From: Lumnitzera littorea
Taxonomy: Eukaryota > Streptophyta > Magnoliopsida > Myrtales > Combretaceae
Length of the DNA stretch: 64,000 nt
NCBI GenBank assembly: GCA_024138015.1
Contig: JAMXBB010000003.1
Coordinates: forward strand, 74,606,365 to 74,670,364
Direction of reading: 5' to 3'
Shown in pieces: positions 1 to 12,454 of the stretch (position 1 is the first letter of the stretch; each line of letters begins with the position of its first letter). The notes beneath the pieces are model-generated. The model saw only the letters and a list, made by a program, of their open reading frames with translations, was not told the origin of the DNA and ran no database searches. The translations under genes were made by a program, and so were the position numbers.

Positions 1-1252
1 CTGAAGTTTTTCGAAATTGGTACGAAAAAGCAACGTGGAAAGTGGAAACACTGTTACTCTACTCTCCATATGGGATTAAAAGAATGCAACTGTAAGTGCA
101 AACGAAAATTATGGGAAGTGGACAGTTTTTCAATGCAATAGGAATGAAAAATTAAATAACTTACTAAGAATTTAATTAAATATAAATATAGATAATCGCA
201 GTTTTGAACAAAAGCTTGCATTTCCTATGGGCACGTGCAAGGTTTACGCGAAATCAGTATCATATTTAACATATGTAGTTTACGAGTAGACAAGAAAAGA
301 AAAAATGATAGAAGATAACTAAATACAGTATACTAATACCCACCAATGTTCTTTATTTTTATTTTTTCAGTAAGATGTCCTTTATTTTTATTGCATTGAT
401 TTCAAGTTTGACATATAGTAGATAATAGTAATAGTTAAGGAAAAAAATTTCTGGTTTCACAATAATACATGAATGAGAATTGCAGCTTGGGCAATAAATA
501 AATAGACTAATAATCTAATTATCTTACTAATATATTTTATTAATGACGTGACATATAAGACAAGCAAGAGTAGTTTAAAATAAGGGGTGCTGTTAAAAGC
601 AGGTAAATCAATGTCTAGAATGAGAATAAGTTGACCAGTGTCTAGGGAGATAAGTGATCCTACGTTTTTGCCCATCAGGAGACTATGTTTAGAGAAAAAT
701 AGGTTAGAAAGACATCCGATAGCTTTGTATAGTGCAATAATGTCAATAGGTGTTTTAAGATACGTTAAGAATCCATCTAAAGGTTTTTCTCACATTTTCA
801 TTTAATTACTTTTTTCACAACATATAATTAGGTTTCTTTTTCAAACCTTAACACAGAAATCACACCTCAGAGTCCTTGTATTAGCTGAAGTGATGCCTCA
901 TGTTTTGATTGTTCCCTCGTGGTTGTACTACATACCTCTTTTTACTAAAAAAATTTATCATAAGTTATTTTCATGTAATGATGATCACTGGGGAAAAAGG
1001 GGTGGGGCAATTCATCTAAATTAGCTTGAAAAGCAGGAAAAAGAAAATGTTGCAAGCGCGTGCTATGTCTGGACCGTAGCTTCAACGTGGATGGGCTTCG
1101 AATTGATGGTTGCTGTTGCTATTGAAGCGAGCTGGTCCTAGTTTAATTTAAATAGGCTGGCCTGTTGTGATCATGGCACATGGGGACCTCTGGTTGAAGA
1201 CCATACCATATTGCTACTTTGGTGCTGAAAAGACCTTATTTTAATTATAGTT
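1..1252. other. AT-rich intergenic sequence, no gene seen
   Basis: I see no coding region or RNA gene here. Open frames are short and low in complexity. A slightly GC-richer island at about 1040-1240 stands out from the AT-rich background, but it matches nothing I recognise. Confidence 0.5.
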
Positions 1253-3330
1253 GTAATGTCCCAAAATCGGACAGCGTTATAACCTACCATGTGTTCCTAC
1301 CTATTAAGAACATATTAAGACTTTAAAACTAATTACAATATCTAAAATCACTTGTACAAAACAATAAATCTTTAAATACATAAATTCAAGTGACTCGTTC
1401 CAAATATACTAAATAGCTAGATCTTGATCTTCTATAATGTACAGAATTAATCGCCACTCTTTCTCAACTCAATATGATAACAATTTCCATATTTATAAAT
1501 TATCGATTTAACCTACAATTATAAAAATAGAAGAATGAGCCAAAGTCCAATACAGGTCTACAAACACATACGGATGTCAAGCCTATGACATATACATGTA
1601 TAATATGCAATTATAACAAAATATAAACAAATATCAAGTTAATTATTTTTAATTTAAACCAATAACCAATAAAGGTGTACTTATGATCCCGCCATACCTT
1701 GATTTTTGTCCACATATATAAGTGGATATAAATATACGTTTTCCTTTAAATCCTTTACGTCTAAAGTTTAGAGACTAGAAATCTAATATTCTAGTTATAT
1801 CATCCCATATATGAGTCCACTAAAAAATCCTCATATATGATCAGTAGTTACTCCTCTAAAGAACTGTTACTGTAGGCTCCTAAAGTGAGTGAGTCAAGTA
1901 AAACCAACAAACTAACTTAATTAGGCCAAATATAAATCAGTCTGGTTTGATTATTATTTTCTATCAAACATAAGCAACAACCAAACACCATATACTTAGA
2001 ATCGCTCCAAAATCAAATACAATACTACGATCTCAAATCCGAACCAAAGTCAGACCTTGATAAAGAAAATTAAACACCATGAATCCAAAAGAAAACAAGT
2101 AACATGTTAACCTTTAGACATTCTAAGATTAAGTTTTACCTAGGAGCCATCTAAGAGCTTAAGATCTATTTTATTAAGGTCCCAAAAGAAATTATCGAAT
2201 CAAATAATAATAACATAATACGATTAAACTAAAAAAGTGATATAACTATATACATAAGATCACTTTAATAAAAACTCATAAAGTACGTAATATATATATA
2301 ACATATCTATATATATATAAGAAAGTACGTACTTAACTAGAAAATAATATGATTTGTAAATACTCATAAGGAAAATACATAATAGTAGTAGATAACACAT
2401 AAAACAGAAATACCAAGCGTAATATAATATATTATATAAATAAATAGAAAGTTAATCCTAATATATATATATTTATAACTAACGATCCAAAGTATGATAA
2501 AATATTTTTAACAATAACACTTATATAAATAACATTATATAATATGATAAAAAAATAATTTAAAAGTGGTAATTGAATACTAATAGTACTTAATCAATAC
2601 TAATAATGAAGATAATAAGTAAAACAATAATAATAAAATGGAATGGCTCGAAAAAACAATTGAGATGGAAATACCGAATGACGACAAATGGAAATCTATT
2701 TTAAATAATAATATAAGAATTATAATTCATAAATAATATATTCAAATAATTAATTAATTAATTAATATTTATCAGGTTAACTCGGAGGTAAGGAAATGAA
2801 TCAACTCAATCGAAAGAAAATTAAATTTGGAGCCAGACGAGCTTGATACGGTACAGGAAATTAATTGAGGATTTGTGTTGCTGGCAGGGACTTGGAAATT
2901 TTGGGGGAAGAGAGGAAAGAGGATATAACAGGTGGGGTCCGGTTACTTAACTGGGGAAGTGGGCAATTATGAGCGAGAGGAACAGAGACTGGGGACGATT
3001 AGGAAAGAGGGACACAGCGAGAGAGAGGATGACAGGGAGAAAGGCATGGAAGGGAGGTCTACAAAGTGACTGGGGAGAGGAGAGCAAGGAGTTGGAATCG
3101 AGATGAGGGAAAGGGAGAGAGAGAGATTGCAGGGGGTAATAATTGGGTGAACTGTTTACGAGAGAGGCAGGGGGACAAGAGAGAAGAGGATGAATTGATT
3201 AGTGAGGTGAGAGAGAGAGTGAAAGACTTGAAGAAAGAAATTGCGGTTAGAAAAGTAAAGTTTAGGGTAGGATGTTTTAGGGTAGAATTTATATATAGAA
3301 AAAGTAAAGAAAATAAGAATTAATTATGAT
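1253..3330 (-). mobile_element. Minus-oriented gypsy LTR-like relic (solo or truncated)
   Basis: Read on the minus strand, the segment ends at 1253 with GGGACATTACA, a terminus like those of long plant chromovirus LTRs (starts such as TGTAAYGTCCC, ends such as GGGACRTTACA). Upstream on the same strand lie a TATA-like box near 3288-3297 and a C/T-rich stretch, as expected for an LTR promoter and leader. I could not find the matching 5' terminus to the right, so it may be truncated, and no adjoining coding domains are present. This is inferred from motif layout. A search against a plant repeat library would settle it. Confidence 0.4.
2884..3297 (-). promoter_or_regulatory. TATA-like box followed by long C/T-rich leader (minus strand)
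   Basis: On the plus strand 2884-3260 is strongly purine-rich (many GAGAGA and GGGGA runs), so the minus strand is pyrimidine-rich. Just upstream on the minus strand, 3288-3297 reads as a TATA box (TATATAAA). A TATA box followed by a CT-rich leader is typical of plant promoters, including LTR promoters. Activity is inferred only. Confidence 0.35.
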
Positions 3331-6300
3331 AATATATAAATATTATATTAAAAAAATAAAATTTATATAAATGTGATAATGTAAAGTATTAATAAAAATT
3401 ATTATATTTTATATGTAAAATATAAAATTTAATATATTTATTATATATATAAAATAAGAATCTTAAAATAATTAAATCAAAATCTTAATTTTTGACTTCC
3501 AACCATATTAACTTAAGAAATTTTTTGATTTAAATAAATTACTATACTAATTAAGATCTTTCAACCGTTGAACACCGTGGGTTGGCTTCATCGTTCACAG
3601 GCTGAAGCTTGTGTTTGTCTTGCATCGAGCTTTAACCGTTGATTGGATGCATAAGAATTGAAGGCATGACTTGACTTAACTTGCTGGCATAAATAATGGT
3701 GGGGTTCATTTCAATAATCGAATTCGACGTGGCATTGATTTCATCTTGATCCCTTTTTCTTATAATTCATGCACTCAATAATTCTTTTTTTTTCATATTT
3801 TCGAAATTCAAACACTCTCCCATTGAAAATATAAATATATACACTTTAGTGTAGTATAAATTTAGAATAAAATATATAATTTTTGCATCTAACATCTATG
3901 TACCTATTATTTCGATCCAACGATTGTATTCCCATCTTTTATAGAAAATATTTAGTGCATTGCTTTTTATTTTTGAAAAAGAAATCTCCAAGTTTAATTT
4001 CTTAACATTGTTTATCATTTCTTTCAATTTTTTAAATTTTTTTTCATTTCATTATTTCTTTGAAATAGAAGAGAAAAAAAATTCTTTCTTAAAAATATGT
4101 ATTATTATTCTTAAAATAATTCTTTTCCTTTTTTGGAGAATGATTAAAATGAAATAAAAAACAATAAAATAATATTAAAAAATAAAATGACCTAGAAAAG
4201 ATGAGGATTGGTTCTCAAGGTTAGATCATGAATTAAGTCAGTTCAAATAGATCCTAACTAGTTAAATCTATGCTGAATTGGCAAAATAGGAGATAGTGTT
4301 TCTAGGCTTTCTTTGATATGAATCATTGGTGGTTGACGGTGGATGAGATGTCAACCTAGACTTTCAAAGGGGCACATTTAATGGTGGTGATGGTTTGATG
4401 TTAATTGGTGGTGATGATGGTGTTGCAAAATAACTAAGTTTGACTATTGTATGGTTCATGAATTTAATATGATTTTGAGCAATTCAAATTGAAATCTTTT
4501 GTTTTTTTTAGAGATCTTTAGCCTTAGAATTAGAAGTACCAAATTAGAACTTCAATTTTTCTTATAATAAAAGAAATTATAGGAAGAAGTTTGAAAAAGG
4601 TTAGTTGAAAATCTATGATGAAAAATCTTTGAATTATAGTGATGAAAGTGTTTTTATGTGAAATTATTGTTGAGTTAGTAGTGTGACCTTGATATAATCG
4701 CGGCTTTAGGTTATTGGATTAAGCTCGATAATGCTATGGATAAACTCTGAGAGTTTGAAACCCTAAAATCTTAATTGTTGAATTCAATGGTTCTTGATTA
4801 GAATTTTCAAATTCATTAGGCATTAATTTAAGTAAAAATAAGTCTCCATCAATGGCTAATTGACAAAGATCAGACTTGATTTGGTTCAATGGAAGCTTCT
4901 AAGAAATGTAGCCTATAGGTTGAAGCAATAAACGTCTATCTCTAATAATTTCTTTATAGTTTAAAATGAAAGGTTATGCATTTATAACACTTTGAATCCT
5001 AATCACTATGCAATATGTGTTTGTCCCTTTCCACCTAGCTATCAATTGTTCTTAGTTGAATGTCAAACCAAAATAATACTTAAATGTTTCTTAAGAGTTG
5101 ATTTTAAGACCCATTCAATTCTCAAAAAATTATTTCTTGCACCACATGCAATTATTGAGTCTAGTACATATACAAGAAAATGGATTTTCAAAATTGAATC
5201 CAATTTAATGAAATTAAGGCTCACGTTGATCATGGTTTAACTTTTACTAAAGTTAATTTTCACACAAAATAAACAACTTAAGCTCAAACAAAGCACCATC
5301 TGAAGTCATATTTTACTTAAATTAATCTTGTTTTATGGGTTTAAGAATGAGTGGTTTAGAACAAGCTTGAAAAGTTAATTTTTAATAAAATTTAGTGCTT
5401 TAAAATTGAAAACTCAAAAACCGTTAGATCGTATATTTGTACTATAACTCTAAAAATTATCTTTGATTGTATAAGATTAATTTACACCTTAAAATACTAC
5501 TTTTCACCTTTAGGGAGTACTTTTATTCTGTTTTTGCATTTTTTTAACTTTTGTTTTTTTGTAATTTTTTTTTATTTTTCATATATATATACTTTTCTAT
5601 TTGTTTCTCATCCTTATGGTTTTCTTTTATCTTACTTAGGTGGATGAGCTAAGATTGCAAGTCATGAACCAATTAGATCATCAAAAGAAGAGAAGGAATA
5701 AGTCAAAAGCCAGTCAACCCCGTCTAGAAGCTAACCATAGCATGATCAAAGGCATCTTTGTTTAGAAACCAAAGGCGTTAAAAGTTGAGTCAAAGCCATG
5801 AGTTCAAAAGTTTAGCTTTAATTTTTTTTTTTACTTTGTTTGTTTTCACTTTATATCAGTCAATTTTAATGAGTCGGAACTTTTTGCATATGGAGAGTCA
5901 TAAAACCTATTGATATGTCACTAAAGATTGATTTGATTCTATCAAACAACCTCGCTATTTGGGGGTTATTTAGGAAGTCAAATTTGTGAGTTTTGGCAAG
6001 ATATCAATCCAACAAGGCTCTTTGTTAGATAAGAAAGTTTATCTTACATATTCTATTTGTTGATTTTACGAGAGTTGGAATTAATTTAATTTCCTTGTAT
6101 ATTATAAGGTTATTAGACTATAAATATCTTATGATAAATTGTACTTAAGATCTTTTGCAATAATATAAGTTTGCATATTTTCATATATTATTGGTTTGTC
6201 ATGCTATACACTATATCACTTAAATTATTTCTTTCTTTTTTTCATTTTTCAATTTGTTTATACTTTTGTATCTTAAAGAGATAGAAATGCAATGTCTACA

Positions 6301-6551
6301 CTCATGATAAAGTCTAAGAAGGTTTTACTTGTACTTCAAGTCTTCAACTTTCAAATTTAATGATGAAGAGAAGCCTTAGGTGAATCATCCTTGCATCTCC
6401 TTTTCTTTTTTTCTTTATTTTATTTGCCAAGTTGAGTTTACAAGAGAACTTTCAGTTAATGGTGGGTTATAAAGATTATTATTAACATAGATAAACTTAG
6501 TTTCCTTTCTGTTTTTTTTTTTTTTTTGAATCTTTAGCAAGTGTGATTCTT
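3331..6551. other. AT-rich intergenic sequence, no gene seen
   Basis: This holds several poly-T and poly-A runs and short chance frames. No conserved domain, RNA gene or clear transposon terminus was recognised. A less AT-rich patch at 3560-3770 has no identifiable content. Confidence 0.5.
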
Positions 6552-7210
6552 CACACATGCCATACGTTAGTTACATATTTATATGAGTATAAATAGGATT
6601 TAACAAAAAAAAATTGTTATTTTTCTTGACTAAGTACTTCATATTATTTTTGTAGAGAGGGAGAGAGAGGATTAAACTTATTCCATCTATTAAAACAATG
6701 TAATAGGACTATCAGGAAATTAGTTTGTTTTCTTGATATTTTGTTCGAATAAATTCTTTATTCTCGAGTCTTTTGTTATTAAAATGTTGAATATTTCGTA
6801 CTTTAAAAACTTCTCATACACTTTAGCTTTACTTTTTTATTTTTGTACATAAAAAATAAAGAACAAATATTAAAGCTAAAAATGACTGACTTTTCACATA
6901 TGCCAAATGTTAGTTACATATTTATAAAAGTATAAATAGAAATGAACAAAATAATTGTTATTTTTCTTTGAACTAAAAAATAATTAGCTAAGTACTTTAT
7001 ATTATGTTTGTAGAGAGGGAGGTTTAAACTTATTCCATCCACTAAAACATTGCAATAGCATTGTTAGGAGGTTAACTTATTTTCTCAGTTTCTTATACGA
7101 ATAAATTCTTTGTTTTTTAGTCTTCTATTATTGTAATGCTGAATATTTCATACTCTAGGAACTTTTCACACACTTTAGCTTTAAATTTTACTTTTGCACA
7201 TAAAAAAACA
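6552..7210. repeat. Diverged tandem duplication, ~345-bp period, two units
   Basis: Two direct copies follow one another. Unit 1 is about 6552-6862 and unit 2 about 6894-7210. Anchors shared at an offset of 343-352 bp include GTTAGTTACATATTTAT (6566 and 6909), TATAAATAG, TTTGTAGAGAGGGAG, CGAATAAATTCTTT and CACTTTAGCTTTA (6819 and 7171). Both units keep a TATAAATAG box. This could be an old segmental tandem duplication or a small LTR-type element that lost its interior. Many substitutions and indels show it is old. Confidence 0.65.
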
Positions 7211-7254
7211 GAAATCTCTTATCTTCCTTTCTAGTCAATCCTACCATCGTGCTC

Positions 7255-7885
7255 CCTATGGCTGTTTATCAAAACAAATTGAATCACAAAATGTGATTCT
7301 TTTATATTTCAATTCAGTTTACGGCTCAATTCAGATGAGGTTCAAATGACTCACAATTTAGTTTAGGAGGTTGAATGAAATCGTACTGTTTAAAACTAAA
7401 CCAAATTACTTCTTATTTAAAGATAATAAGGAAGTAACTTTTTAGCTTTAAAACCATATTAACATTTGATTTTAGCTTTCTTTACATATATATTTTATTT
7501 TCACTCTTCTCACATTGAGCTTTTACTATTTACTCCCTTTCTTTTATTATCCTTTTTTTATCTCTTAAGCAAAATTCTATGCTTTCAATATCACTTGAGA
7601 TGCAATGTTACTGTAACATGATGCTACCTAACTTTAGCTCTTGTATAATGTTTCTCATTTTAAACATCTATGTTTAGTAAAAAGTTTCAATAACTATTAG
7701 TATCATCAAATACAATAAAGTACTTTTAAAAGTGGTTCAAACCAAACTGAGCCAAACTAAACCACATTTGAAGCTATTTTTTTTAGAACCTCAAACCGTT
7801 AAAAGTAGCTTGATTCATTAAGATATAAACCAAGCCATTTCAAATTCAATTTGGCCCCTGAATCAAACCAAACCATGATTGCTCT
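7255..7885. mobile_element. Possible MITE-like element with imperfect inverted ends
   Basis: The left end carries GGCTGTTTATCAAAACAAAT and the right end is rich in CAAACCAAACCATG. Read as inverted ends these partly match each other (both lead into CAAATTGAAT). Internal tracts of TTCAAACCAAACTGAGCC type also occur in opposite orientations. The pairing is weak and I found no clear target duplication, so this is a low-confidence guess at a non-autonomous DNA element. Confidence 0.22.
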
Positions 7886-8138
7886 AAGTGCTCTCCTCCT
7901 ACTCACTTAAACTTACTTCCTAATTTTCAGTAGGAGACTATTTTAGTATAATACATTACCAAAAAGTACACAATGCTATCAAAATGTGAAAGAAAACCAA
8001 TTTGACATTTTAGTATAATTTATTTTTAAGCTACCTATTTGTAACTTATTTTTATAAATATTTGAAGAAAGTTTGACTCGTCAATATCCTTTACAAATTG
8101 GATGAGTTAAGTACAAATGCATAAAGTGTGTCTATTGT

Positions 8139-8376
8139 GCCTTAGATTAGAGAAACAATTTAATGGGTAATACATACAACGTGTTATGTACATATAATAC
8201 GTAAATACTAATAAGATGTTAATATATATAACATATACAAATAATGTGTGGTAATTGATTTGAAGACTATTCATTCTATTCTTATGTGTATCAATATCTT
8301 ATTAGTATTTATATGCTATATGCACATAACATGTGTTTTCTAATACCTATTGAATCTTTTTTCCTTAGATTATGGG
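8139..8376. mobile_element. Foldback MITE-like element with ~80-bp inverted arms
   Basis: The left arm (about 8139-8220) contains GTGTTATGTACATATAATAC and TAAATACTAATAAGAT. The right arm (about 8294-8376) is its inverted copy, with ATCTTATTAGTATTTA and GCACATAACATGTG. The similarity continues outward to the AGATTA-type ends. A spacer of about 70 bp separates the arms. There is no coding capacity. The structure fits a miniature inverted-repeat transposable element. Family and target duplication are not resolved. Confidence 0.55.
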
Positions 8377-8483
8377 ATCAACGTAATGTTGATTCTCAAA
8401 GTGGATGACAATCTAGGCAAAGCTTGCATAATACATAGAGAGATAGCTAAGGTGACATGCAGTATTTTTTTCCTAATAAATAC

Positions 8484-10731
8484 TGTAAAACCTAAAATAA
8501 AGGAAAAATATAAACTATAAAATAAAATAAAAACAATAAATAAGTGGTATCTTATGTTAAGGGCTTAAGCAGTATTGAAAGAAATATGCAAGGGCATTTC
8601 GAGTATGGAAAATGTTATGTGAACCTTAATATAAAAGTTGAGTGTAGCATTTTGGAAACCCTTTTTCACAAACTCTCTCACATACTGCCTTTTGTGTGCT
8701 AGGGTTCTGCATAAATCTTGATTTAAGGAGAGGAGTTTAACACATTTGAACAAGATCCATATAGAAAAAAAGTTGAGGTAAGTTGTAAGATCCCTTTTCT
8801 ATTGAGTTTTTGATAAAAATTACTAAAAATTTGTTTTTCAAGCTAAGGTAGCGAGAAAATAGAATTTAAGAAGGTTTGTTAGGAGTTCTATAGCGGACCT
8901 TTGGTGGTACAATAGAGATTATGGTGGGAGATCTTAAGGTAAGGTCATTTAGATCGATTCTTATTGGATTTTTGGTTGAATCTCATATGAAATTCATTTT
9001 TCTTCATAAGGTACAGTGAAAAATGATTCTAAGGTGGTTCTACGAGTATCCTACAATGTGATCCTGGTGGTGGAAGTGCTAAATTCGAACCTCTAGAGTA
9101 TGTTTTAAGGTTAGACTTTGAGCTTATGTTTTTTAGAATTGTTTATGTGTTTTGCGAAGGATTGATATGAGTTTTGGATGTAGAAAGGTGTTTAAGGGTT
9201 GTTTAGAGTGCTATGCAAATGTATTATTGATGGACAGTCAATTTGGGAATGGTGATTTTTGAGAATGGTAAAGTGGGTCAAAAGTTGGAGGATGAAATGC
9301 TGCTGTAGCCTGTAGAAATCTATAGACTATAGATTAGCATTTGGATGCTAGGGGTAAACTACTCACTCAACCATGGCATTTAGACACCACTTGTTGTAGC
9401 ATCTAGACGCTATGACTCATGTTACTTGCAACAATGTTTCTCTTGGTTTTTCTAAGTTATTTAAGCATGTCTTCCTATACTAAATCCTTTTCTAAGTTTT
9501 TCTAAACATAAAACTTCACTCAAAACATATATCAACTTATCTTCTTAGCAATTCTTGGTCCTTAAGTTATGAGTTATAAGTGAGTGAGTGTTGTATTATT
9601 GAGTTAAACAATGACGTTAGATGAACTTAGAAACTAAGTAAGTGTGTTATCCTTATATGAATAGGTTGTGAGGTGGTTACTTCAAATTTTGAGCAAACCT
9701 TTCAATTAGATATAGGATCTATTTGCTACTTATGTATGTATAGGATTAGTAATGTTTAACATAGATCTAATACAAGTTTGGCTTAGATAATGTGTTGCAT
9801 GAGCTTGGCTAAGCTTAAGGGATCAGGAGGATTAGACCTTGGGGTGGCACCCTAACAATCTTACTGCAATGTTGTCTTGATTGGAGTCTCACTTTAAAAT
9901 GATGTAGGTAGATTAGGTGATCCTTGTTTTCTTAGGTGTTAGGGAGGACCTAATACTAATATGTATGTATGCATGTATATACATTATGTGCTAGAGTCAT
10001 GAGTTACTCAAAGTTCCAAGATGTTGGAACTGTGTTGTTTAGTAGACCAAAATAATGATAATAAACTGTAGCTATTGCATTTAGTTATTTTGAACAAGTT
10101 AACATGTGTAATTGTGCATTATTGTATGAACATATGTATGTGTTTGTTACCTTATACTATGCTTTACTCACCCCTTTAGGGATTCTTGATTTTAGATGCA
10201 GGAACAAGTTACAAGGACTAAAGGATTATTATAGTGAATATAGCTTTTTTGGCGATGAAGTGGATTATTATTTTAACTATGGAGATGGCTTTGTAAAGTT
10301 GGTGTATGATTGAGAATTTTGTTAGACCTTATTGTCATATAGTTAGTTGTTTACTTTTATTTTGTATTTTGGGTTATGAGAAGTTACTCGTGACTTCTCT
10401 TGTTAATGTCCCTAGTAAATTGTTGTTTGTCATAGCTGGCGAATGTGAGATGTTTAAGACATGGTGTATGGTTCCTTAGAAATTGTATTTGAATTCTAAA
10501 TCTTAGGTTTATTTTTATTGAATAAAATAATTTAATTTTGATCAATCTATAATAATTGGTGATTTAAAGATGTTTAAGACATCCGTGAAATATTGTATTA
10601 GAGTTATCATAGATGATTGATGATTGTTGAGGTATGTAGAGATGTTAACAAGTGATTCTAGATCCCTGGTATGTCATTAGATTATAGGGACACGTAGGAA
10701 GATATAATTTCTCAGGATCTGGAGCGTTATA
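8484..10731 (+). mobile_element. Long LTR-like repeat, copy 1 (~2.25 kb)
   Basis: It begins TGTAAAACC at 8484 and ends GGAGCGTTATA at 10731, which resemble LTR ends of plant gypsy elements (TGTAACACC...GGGTGTTACA) weakened by mutation. From about 8596 to the end it aligns collinearly with 19302-21523. The shared landmarks include a CT-rich leader-like start, CTATTGAGTTTTT, GTGAGTGAGTGTTGT and the terminal CTCAGGATCTGGAG. Short frames inside are repeat-encoded and not genes. A decayed gypsy gag-pol follows directly, but whether this LTR belonged to that pol is unclear because most of gag and any primer-binding site are missing. Confidence 0.6.
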
Positions 10732-10769
10732 GTTTTACTTGTATTAAAGCTATAGGTTTTAAATCATAG

Positions 10770-11131
10770 AATGTCTAAGTATGAACCTCAATAAAAATAA
10801 GTGTAGATCAAGAAAGCCAAACTGAGCAAAAGAGAAGAATGATCGACCCGATGATAATCAAGTTGGCCTAAAGAACCAAGCTAATAATAGAGCCTACCCA
10901 AAGACATTTGAAATGGAACAATTCTTAAGTTACAAGACAAGTGAGATAAAATGCTTTAAGTTCTTAGGTTATGGACACATGGCTACTAAGTGTCCTAATC
11001 GTTGTGTTATGGTCCTCGGAGGTAATGAAGTGGATAGTATCTATGAGAGTGAACCTAAGAAGGAAGATAAAGATGTTGGACAGATTGAAGTAGAGGAGGA
11101 GGAGGAAGAGACTTGTATTTATGCTAACTAA
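10770..11131 (+). pseudogene. Gypsy gag C-terminus relic with zinc knuckle
   Basis: The frame at 10913-11131 encodes a CCHC-type knuckle reading CFKFLGYGHMATKCPNRC. One cysteine of the usual CX2CX4HX4C is replaced (CFKF instead of CxxC). An acidic linker rich in E and D follows, as in the gag-protease junction of plant gypsy elements. The N-terminal two thirds of gag are absent: LTR-like sequence ends at 10731, only some 180 bp upstream. It shares one reading frame with the protease and reverse transcriptase downstream, so it is the surviving start of one polyprotein. Confidence 0.65.
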
Positions 11132-11140
11132 GGTGAAGTA

Positions 11141-11587
11141 ATGACACTAATATTGAGGCAAGTGCTAAGCTCAATGCTAAGCTTTAAGGAGGAACAAAGA
11201 AGGAACCCGTTCAATAGAAAGTGTACCATCAAGGGTCAATTGTACATAATTATGATAGATGGAGGAAGTTATACCAATGTTGTTGCCCAAACCCTTGTGA
11301 AAAGATTAGGTCGACCGACCTCTAAGCAACCCCAACCTTATAAGCTATATTGGTTGCATGATAAAGGCACTTTATACATAGTTGAACAAGTAGTTATGCC
11401 ATTCTATGTTGGGAATGTCTATAGACATGAGGTGATTTACGATGTTGTCCTTATGGAAGCTTCACATTTATTGTTAGGAAGACCTTGGTTATCTGACCAA
11501 CATGTTATACATGATGGGTATAAGAATACCTATACTTTCACTAAAGATGGTAAGAAGATCGTACTGCAACCCATGACCCTGGGTTAA
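11141..11587 (+). pseudogene. Gypsy aspartic protease relic
   Basis: Retroviral-type aspartic protease that would release the Gag and Pol proteins. The active-site motif appears as MIDGGSYTNVV, where D-G-G-S replaces the common D-S/T-G. A later LLLGRPWL motif is the standard flap/C-terminal signature of plant gypsy proteases. The frame ends in TAA at 11585-11587, but sequence similarity to pol continues in the same frame beyond it, so the stop is a mutation inside a longer polyprotein. It is certainly non-functional as part of a polyprotein. Confidence 0.7.
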
Positions 11588-11689
11588 GTAAATAAAGCTC
11601 ATAACTAACTTACTCGAGCTAGTAAGAAAAAAGCTTTACTGTTAAGCTAACAAGAACTTCAAGCTATTAAAGAGGCTAATGAACCTCTG

Positions 11690-12454
11690 TTCTTGTTGAT
11701 TAAAAGATTATTAGAGTTGTGAGATCTAAATGATGTGCTTGAAGAGATTTAGAAGTTGGTAGACGAGTCTTCTGACCTATTCCCAGATGAGTTACCTAAA
11801 GGGCTACCTTTAGTCTAAGATATTGAGTACTATATTGATTTACATCCAAGTGTAGCTCTATCAAATAGACCTATTTACAAAATGAATCTTGAGTAAGCTG
11901 TTGAGTTGAAGAGACAAGTAGACGAGCTTATGGAGTAAGGATAAGTAAGCCCTTATGGTATATCAGCCCTACTTGTCCTAAAAAAAGATCATTCTTAGCA
12001 CATGTGCATTAATAGCTGAGCTATCAATCAAATTGCTATCAAGTATAGATATCTCATACCGAAGCTTAATGACATGTTAGATGAGCTTCATGGTGTCTAA
12101 ATGATTTTGAAGATTGATTTGCAAAGTGGTTACTACTAGATTCACATAAGGCCTGGAGATGAGTGGAAGACTGCCTTTAAGCCTAGACATAGCCTTTATG
12201 AATGGTTAGTTATGCCATTTGGTCTCACTAATGCACCAAGTACCTTCATATGGCTCATGAACCATATGATGTACCCCTTGATCAGAGGATATGTAGTCGT
12301 GTACTTTAACGACATACTAGTTTATAATGCTAACTTGATGAACCATCTAGAGCATCTTTAAGCTGTTTTTAACATACTTAGTGTTGAGAGACTATACAAA
12401 AATCTGAAGAAGTGTATATATTGTCAATGAGAAGTTGTCTTTCTTAGGTATGTA
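11690..12454 (+). pseudogene. Gypsy reverse transcriptase relic with many stops
   Basis: Read in the same frame as the protease, this encodes recognisable reverse transcriptase blocks. They include SNRPIYKM (11855 area), KYRYLIPKLNDMLDELHG, KIDLQSGYY, EWKTAFK, EWLVMPFGLTNAPSTF and the catalytic region VYFNDILVY. The invariant second aspartate pair (DD) is changed to N-D, which would abolish polymerase activity. About 14 in-frame stops interrupt 11588-12454, yet no frameshift is needed to follow the protein. The motif wording is typical of chromovirus-type or related plant gypsy elements. Lineage is not certain. Confidence 0.8.

Noticed and set aside
3066..3323. Basic 85-aa frame (RERxx-rich)
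   Set aside because: Product of the purine-rich tract. The composition alone explains the open frame.
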